Of a stretch of DNA of 64,000 bases, positions 57,794-64,000 are shown one piece after another. Made by a program: the position numbers and the translations under genes. The stretch comes from Wuchereria bancrofti (taxonomy: Eukaryota; Nematoda; Chromadorea; Rhabditida; Onchocercidae). The first letter of the stretch is position 1. Every line of letters begins with the position of its first letter. Where the stretch lies: assembly GCA_005281725.1 (NCBI GenBank), contig SSBO01000007.1, positions 124,001 through 188,000 of the forward strand, read 5' to 3'. The notes below the pieces were generated by a model. That model did not search any database and was not told the origin of the DNA. It worked only from the letters and a program-made list of their open reading frames with translations.

Positions 57794-60015
57794 CATAAGT
57801 CTTTGTTTTTACTATTCGATAGTGAGGCAAATAATTATTTCTCATTTTTGTTCGCTCACTTTAAACTTTATTCAGGAATAACTGCTGAAATGAAACTAGT
57901 CATTATTGAATTATGAATTATATGTTTTGAAAAAAAGACGAAAAAAGGAAATGTGAATTTTCGAAAATTTAACTCAATGTTTATTTCAAAAAAGGAAATT
58001 TATTTCAAATTTTTTTTCTAAGAAATTTTGAAATATTTTGAAATTCCAAATTTTTCAATATATTTTATTTTGATTTTATAATTATTTATCTTTAGATATG
58101 TGCCACATATATATTTTTTTATATGAACTTGTTTTTTCTTTTGTATCCTACATAATAACATTTTGATATGTTATAAATTGTTTTCCCTGTTTCATTTGCA
58201 TTTTTTTTCCATCAGTTTTATATCACTACAAATCAGTGAGTGCATTATTACTATCATATCTGCTGTTATTATTATTTATTTCTGAGTCACTTATCAAAAA
58301 GTTTTTGTTCCCTCAATTTTTTCCCAATTTTTTCTTTTTTCAACAATATCTTATTTTTTAAATTATTTTAATAGTAGAACAAATTTGAATTTTATGCAAT
58401 AGAATTTGATGCATTCAGGTGAAAATGAAATTAATTCAAGGAATGTTTGTTAAGACAAAAAAACAAAAATGATCAATTTAAAATTAACGGATTGTAAATG
58501 CTTTATGTTTTCAAAAGTAAAACTAAGTTAAGTCTAAATAATGAAGAGATTAGATTGAAATTTATCATTTGCTAAAAGATCCGAAAAAAAATTCAATGAT
58601 TTTTTTTTCTCCAATATATGATGATTATACTTGACCTATGAGATCAATACTTGACCCCTTTATAGGTTTATTATTTTTCCTCATATTTTCATTGTATTGC
58701 AATACTTTTTTTATCATTGCATCACAATCATAATGATATTGAAGTGTTATAAAGGGATTATTGAAACTAGAAAGTTCACATTACTAAAAAAAATATAAAG
58801 TGAAAAAGTGATATTTTATCAAATTTTTAAATATTTTTAAAATTTCTATCTTTTATTTTATCTCTTTTTCTTTCTTCCTTTCCTCTCGTTTTTTTCGCCT
58901 CATTTTTCATTCTTTTATTTATTTATATAATATTTTCCTATCATCCATCTATTATTAAATTTAAAAATTTATCTTTAGATATGTGAACTTTAATAAATTT
59001 CATTTCTTAGCATATAAAAAGGAAAAGAAAAATAGAAAATGCAATAATAAGGTAAGAAAGATATATGTATTGTAAAATAAAATTTGTTTCACAAAATTAT
59101 CATTCTTATTGCAAATAAGATAAATTAAGTTTATACATTTAATAAATGGATCAAATTATATAACTTGATGTAAATAAGTGGATCAAATTATACTTAAATA
59201 CTATAAATAAATGATTTTAAAATAAGAAAGTAAATCAAAATATATATAATTTCTTTTCGTTTTTTGGATTTCTTTAAAATTTCTGGAGAAAAAAAGTGAT
59301 GTAAAAAATATTGCAATGAAATTTTGAAAAAAAAAAAACAAAATGAAATTTGGTTAATTTATTTTAGTATTATTTATCCTCATAGATTTATTTTCATTCA
59401 TTGCTTATATTTAATGAATTAAAAAAAAAGTTGCATAAATATTTACAAAAAAAAGCAATTATAATTGATGGAGGACTTTTTAATAAATGTATTTATTAAT
59501 GAATGGTGAATTTAATGAAATGATATTTTAAGAAATTTCCATAAATCAATCTTTTCATTTCATATTATAACTTAAAATGTTTATTAAACTTAAATTCTTT
59601 ATTTTTTAATTATAAAACTTTGTAATTATAAAATGCATTGATGTTGAAATCACTAATATTTAATTCGTTCTTTCTTTTTGATTAAGTTTCCCCACTTTAA
59701 ATAACATTTATTTTATCATTTAACCAATATTTTATAACTTAAAAATTAATTTTGTATTTAAAGATTTGAACATCGTATTAATTTTAATATCCATCAAATT
59801 TAGGCATAAGCAAAAAAGAAAACTTATTTAATTAAATTTTTATATTTATACTTTTAACATTTTCAACAATAATATTCTCTTCTACTATAAATAGTAATAT
59901 ATAATAAATAAATAATTAATAATAGTGGGTTCTTATACTAATTATCAATTCCAAAAAAAAATTTTTTTTTGCGCTAATTATGCTTTTTGCTTATGATAAG
60001 AATTTTAGTATTAAA
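57794..60015. other. Intergenic region between convergent genes
   Basis: AT-rich sequence between the TRPM stop and the protease stop. Several AATAAA strings occur on the plus strand (for example near 58991 and 59075), but none is clearly the TRPM poly(A) signal. No exon, RNA gene or ordered repeat was seen. Confidence 0.6.
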
Positions 60016-63000
60016 CTAAATTAGAGCAGCTTCATATTCCAGGCCAAATTGCCTCAGAAAACTGATGTCAATCCGGAATAAGCCTAGAAAAAAGAATAAA
60101 CAATTATCAAATTAAAAAAAAAAACCAAATAAAAGCTAGCTCATTTAATTTTTTATAATATTATAAGATTCTTCTTTTCAGTTAGTAATTGTTAGCTACA
60201 ATATAAAATTTTATAATTGAAATTAGAATTAAATTAAAGAACTAAGGAAAAAAATAAAGTTAAATCATTGATTAAGTAAATTTATTAAAAAATGCTAACC
60301 ATATTCACCCCAATTTCTTCCGTATGAATTTACAGCAATCCAATGAAATATTCGATCATTATCATAACCCCATCCAATAATTCTCACAACATGCCAATAA
60401 ATAATTCGATTTGTAAAATCATTTTCCGGATATGGTGTATAAATTCCTGAAATTACGCAAGGAAAAAAATCATAAATTATATAATAAATGATATTATTTT
60501 CTTTTTTTCTTTCTCCAATAATTTTTTCTCTCTTTTTCTTTCTCCTTCTCTCTCTCTTTCTTCTGCTTTACAAATAATAATATCATCATATTTCAATAAT
60601 TCAATTAAAGAAGTCCAAATTAAATGAAATAATAATTTCATTGTATTTTATTAAATGAAACAAAACAAAAAAAAAAAAATGGAAAAACAAAATTATTGAA
60701 TATTAGAAAAAAAAATGAAAGTAAAAGTAAAATAATTTAAAAATTTCTCTATCTATATTTTAAAAATTAATGTAATTTGTTAGCATAAAACTAAAATATG
60801 GAAAAAATTTTTGTTATACAATAATTATTTTTTTAATAAATACATGAAATAATAGTAAAAAAAAAAAAAATTGATTGTATACATTTTACCATTTTCATAA
60901 TGTAAAAATTCTTCAGTAACCGGAAAAGCCATTGTCATTGGTCCAAAAAGATAAAGTTCTTTTTTTAAAATTTCTAACGTCTAAAAACAAACAAGAAAAA
61001 AAGTTATCACATTAATTATTTATAAATAATTAATTAAGAAAAATCTTATAAAAGAGTTATACAAATGAATAAAAGAGTTATACATGTGAATTTCAAAAAT
61101 AGTCAAGTATTTATTTGCAAGAATTATATGAAATTTAAAAAAGAACGGAAAAAATGACAATATGTCTAAATGTTATAAGTGATATACTTATGGAATATTA
61201 ATATTAATAATAATAATAATAATAAGAATAATAATAATAATGAATTGTACAATAATTTATATTATATCTATGTTTTTATAATAGTGACAAATTATCAAAT
61301 TTCCAGATCACACAATATTAGTGTGATAATTTCAATAAATATATAAGTCAATAAAGAAATTAAATGTTTTAAATTATAGATGTAATGTATGAAATAAGAA
61401 AAGAAAGAAGGTAACATTAGATTTAAATCTAATAAAATGTTTTGTTAAAAATATTTTAAAATAAAATATAAAGAAAAAACACAATGTTATGATTATTTAT
61501 GTTATTTTACCTCATGAAATGACAAAAATTCTTTGGTATTATTAATAATTTTAGTATTGAAATAATCCATTACTGCTGGTACAATAATATTAATATTTCC
61601 AGTTAGTGATAATATACGTGGTAACATTGTATATGCTATTGATGCTATAAGAAAATTTTCATTTAATTATATTATGATTAAATTAAGAAATTTTCTCTTC
61701 AAAAAGAAGGAGGAGTAAATTTTTAATTTAAGAATTTCAAGCTGTTTGAAATTTTAGTTCAAAATTTTAAAACAATTGAAAAAATTTTTATTCCTTATAA
61801 ATTGTTATAACGATGATAAAAATGATAAGTGAGAAGTGATAAATCATTTTTAAATAAAAAAAAGAAAAGAAAAAAAAAACTATGAATCGAATGTGACACC
61901 AAAATTCAGTTAAAAAATATTAGATTCAATCTTTCTTTCTTTTTTTGTTCATCTTTCATTTTAATAGATTAGAATAAATTTGATGGTAATATACAGTTTA
62001 ATCCTATTATAAATAATTAAAATTTTATCCTACTATAAATTTTAATTCCATTATAAAAAAACTGAAATAATTAAAGTTTTAATTTTGTAAAAATATAAAA
62101 TTGAAAATATTACCAAAGATAAAAAAATTGATTACTTGAAACAAAATTTATTGATTAATTTTAAATTAATTTTTTTATTGATTAATATATCCTATATTTT
62201 ATTGATTTTATTGAATAATTTTTTTTATATGGTATTTATTGAAGATACCGTAGTGTTTATCATTGAAATAATCATTACGATAATAAATATTTTGACATTT
62301 ATGATGACATCGTTGCATTTTAGCATTTTTAGCAAATTCCAGCAGTGGACATGGTATACCACATTTAATGTCATATGGATATGGTTGACATCCATCACGT
62401 CCACCTGTATATCTTTTATTAATTTTCATTTATTCTCATATACTATTACCCTCAATTTTGAATTTAAAGAAAAAATAAGAATTTTCAAATATTATTAATA
62501 ATATTTTTTTTAGTTTTTTTCAAGAAAATTTATTTAACATTATTATTAAAAGTAATACTAAAATGTAATATTATATAATAAATATTAATTTGTTGTTTTT
62601 TTTTGTTTTACTTTTTTCAACAAAAAAATCGAAATAAAAAAGAAAGAGAAGGAAAAAATTTTTCAAATACTATTTCTATCATTGTTTATTGTTATTGCTA
62701 TCATTAATTGCTAATTCATTGAAAATTTTTAATCAAAAGTAAAATAAAAATTATATATATTAAAGTGAATATAAAAATTAAAAAGTAAATTTAACCTGTA
62801 ACAATTCCTTCATTAACCCAATAAATCATAGCTTTTAATGAATCACCGCCAGTACATGCACCACAACTAATACAACAACTAATAATATCGTCTGAGCTAA
62901 GTATAACTTGCACAGTACCATTCGTTGCTATGCAAATACGATCTGATGCCACGCCAGCTACTGCTACAGCCTACAAATTAATATTTAATTAATTAATTAA

Positions 63001-63833
63001 TTGATAACAATAATAATAATAATAATGAGGATAACAATAATAATGATAGTAATAGTAATAACAATAAATGGTGATAGAAATAATAATTGAAAAATTTTTT
63101 TTTTCTCTTTCTTTTATTTCAGATTTTTTGTTGATTAATATTTTCTCGTGATCAAATTATGCATTTAAAAAATACGCTAAAGGAATATTTTTGTAATAAA
63201 ATTATGCTTGAAACATGCTAAAATTATATTAAAGTAATTTATATTTTTTATTTTACGCATTCTATTTTTTAATTTTTTCTCATTATTATTTTTTTTCGTA
63301 TTTTTGCGAACATTGATAAAATATTTATTTTGATCAACATTTTTAATTATTTTAATTTTTTGATTTCGATTATTTTTTTTTCGATCAATTTGATTTTTTA
63401 TTATTTAATTTTGATTATTTTGTTATTTGTCTAATTTTCATTTTCTCCTCTTTTTGCAATGAAAAAAGAAATATGATGCAAATACTTTGATTATTTTATA
63501 AACAATTTTTAGCTAATAAAATGGTAATACTTTTTTGCTTAATAATATTTTATGATTAATTAAATTATCGAAATCATCCAAAATAATCAAATTTAAAATT
63601 TTATAATTTGAAAAAAAATATTTGTACAATAATATGTTTTTCATAATAATTATTTTTACAATGATAAATTTTTTGCAATAATTTTATAACTATTAAATAG
63701 TAAATAAACACTAACATAACATGATCCACAGCCACCCTGATTTGGTACATTATGTATTGAGGGACATAGTGGCCATTTTCTTCGTGCATCAAATTCATCC
63801 GGAAGTTCCGAAGCCGGAAAATCACTTAATTTT
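60016..63833 (-). CDS. Cathepsin B-like cysteine protease (papain family C1), divergent, partial at 5' end
   Basis: Papain-fold cysteine protease, probably secreted or lysosomal. Seven minus-strand exons join in phase: 63833-63716, 62970-62796, 62404-62249, 61644-61511, 60980-60890, 60446-60300, 60083-60016 (TAG stop). Together they give 295 residues, starting at LPDEFDARRKWP, the usual beginning of mature cathepsin B. The catalytic set is intact: Gln and Cys in NQGGCGSCY, His in WHVVRIIGWG and Asn in AVNSY. Differences from typical cathepsin B: the Trp after the catalytic Cys and the Trp after the catalytic Asn are both Tyr; the occluding-loop region is CQPYPYDIKCGIPC without the usual CEHH; and about 35 extra residues (ASIAYTMLPRILSLTGNINI onward) sit between HYG and the GP(M/V) strand. 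Propeptide and signal exons lie upstream. Likely an active but altered endopeptidase. Confidence 0.88.
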
Positions 63834-63939
63834 CTGAAAATAAATAGAATAGTGTTAATATTAATAATAACATATTACTATCAAATTTTTATTAAAGTCA
63901 TGTTTTTTTTTGGCAAAAATTTTTAATGTCAAAAGTTAC

Positions 63940-64000
63940 GTATAGGCCAAAAGTAACAGAATATTAGTTACAAATATTATTGACCAATTTTTTTTATATA
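63940..64000 (-). CDS. Candidate hydrophobic upstream exon of the protease (runs off right edge)
   Basis: On the minus strand a frame open from the window edge reads NWSIIFVTNILLLLAYT and meets a GTAACT donor at 63939-63934. Its two leftover bases (AC) complete the single base that begins the exon at 63833, giving Thr then KLSDFPASELPDEF. The stretch looks like a signal peptide or membrane anchor. No Met is visible, so the start would be beyond position 64000. If real, the protein lacks the normal-length propeptide. Confidence 0.4.

Overview
This window is nuclear DNA from a nematode. It is extremely AT-rich (introns and spacers are mostly A/T runs). The genes are cut into many small exons by short introns, most with a TTTTCAG- or TTTTTAG-like 3' end, and pyrimidine-rich AG sites lie just upstream of start codons, as expected for spliced-leader trans-splicing. 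Gene content (a GON-2/GTL-like TRPM channel, an alpha-tubulin, a cathepsin-B-like protease) agrees. The many-exon structure is more like a spirurine/filarial-type worm than Strongyloides, but the species cannot be fixed from the sequence.

Layout. (1) 1-8.8 kb, minus strand: the 5' part of a Ser/Tyr/Arg-rich, probably disordered protein of unknown function, running off the left edge. (2) 8.8-14.7 kb: spacer with TG/CA-rich and TTA microsatellites. (3) 14.7-20.3 kb, plus strand: a divergent alpha-tubulin gene in 11 coding exons, with Gln at the usual Lys40 position, a very short C-terminal tail, and one intron with no AG acceptor. (4) 20.3-32.8 kb: a gene-poor spacer with CA and TG blocks, a tandem array of small hairpins near 24.3-24.6 kb, and two assembly joins, each flanked by an identical 152-bp duplication. 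(5) 32.8-57.8 kb, plus strand: a TRPM-family cation channel gene with at least 47 coding exons (1994 residues), a likely 5' UTR exon with a short upstream ORF, and two in-phase candidate cassette exons in the large third intron. (6) 57.8-60.0 kb: convergent spacer. (7) 60.0-64.0 kb, minus strand: a divergent papain-family (cathepsin B-like) protease, 5' end beyond the right edge.

The genes do not form a pathway or operon: they are widely spaced and on both strands. The exon structures of the tubulin, TRPM and protease genes were derived by hand. Exon phases are consistent across every junction given, and every splice site used is GT-AG except the tubulin intron 6 acceptor. No RNA genes, CRISPR arrays or clear transposable elements were recognised.
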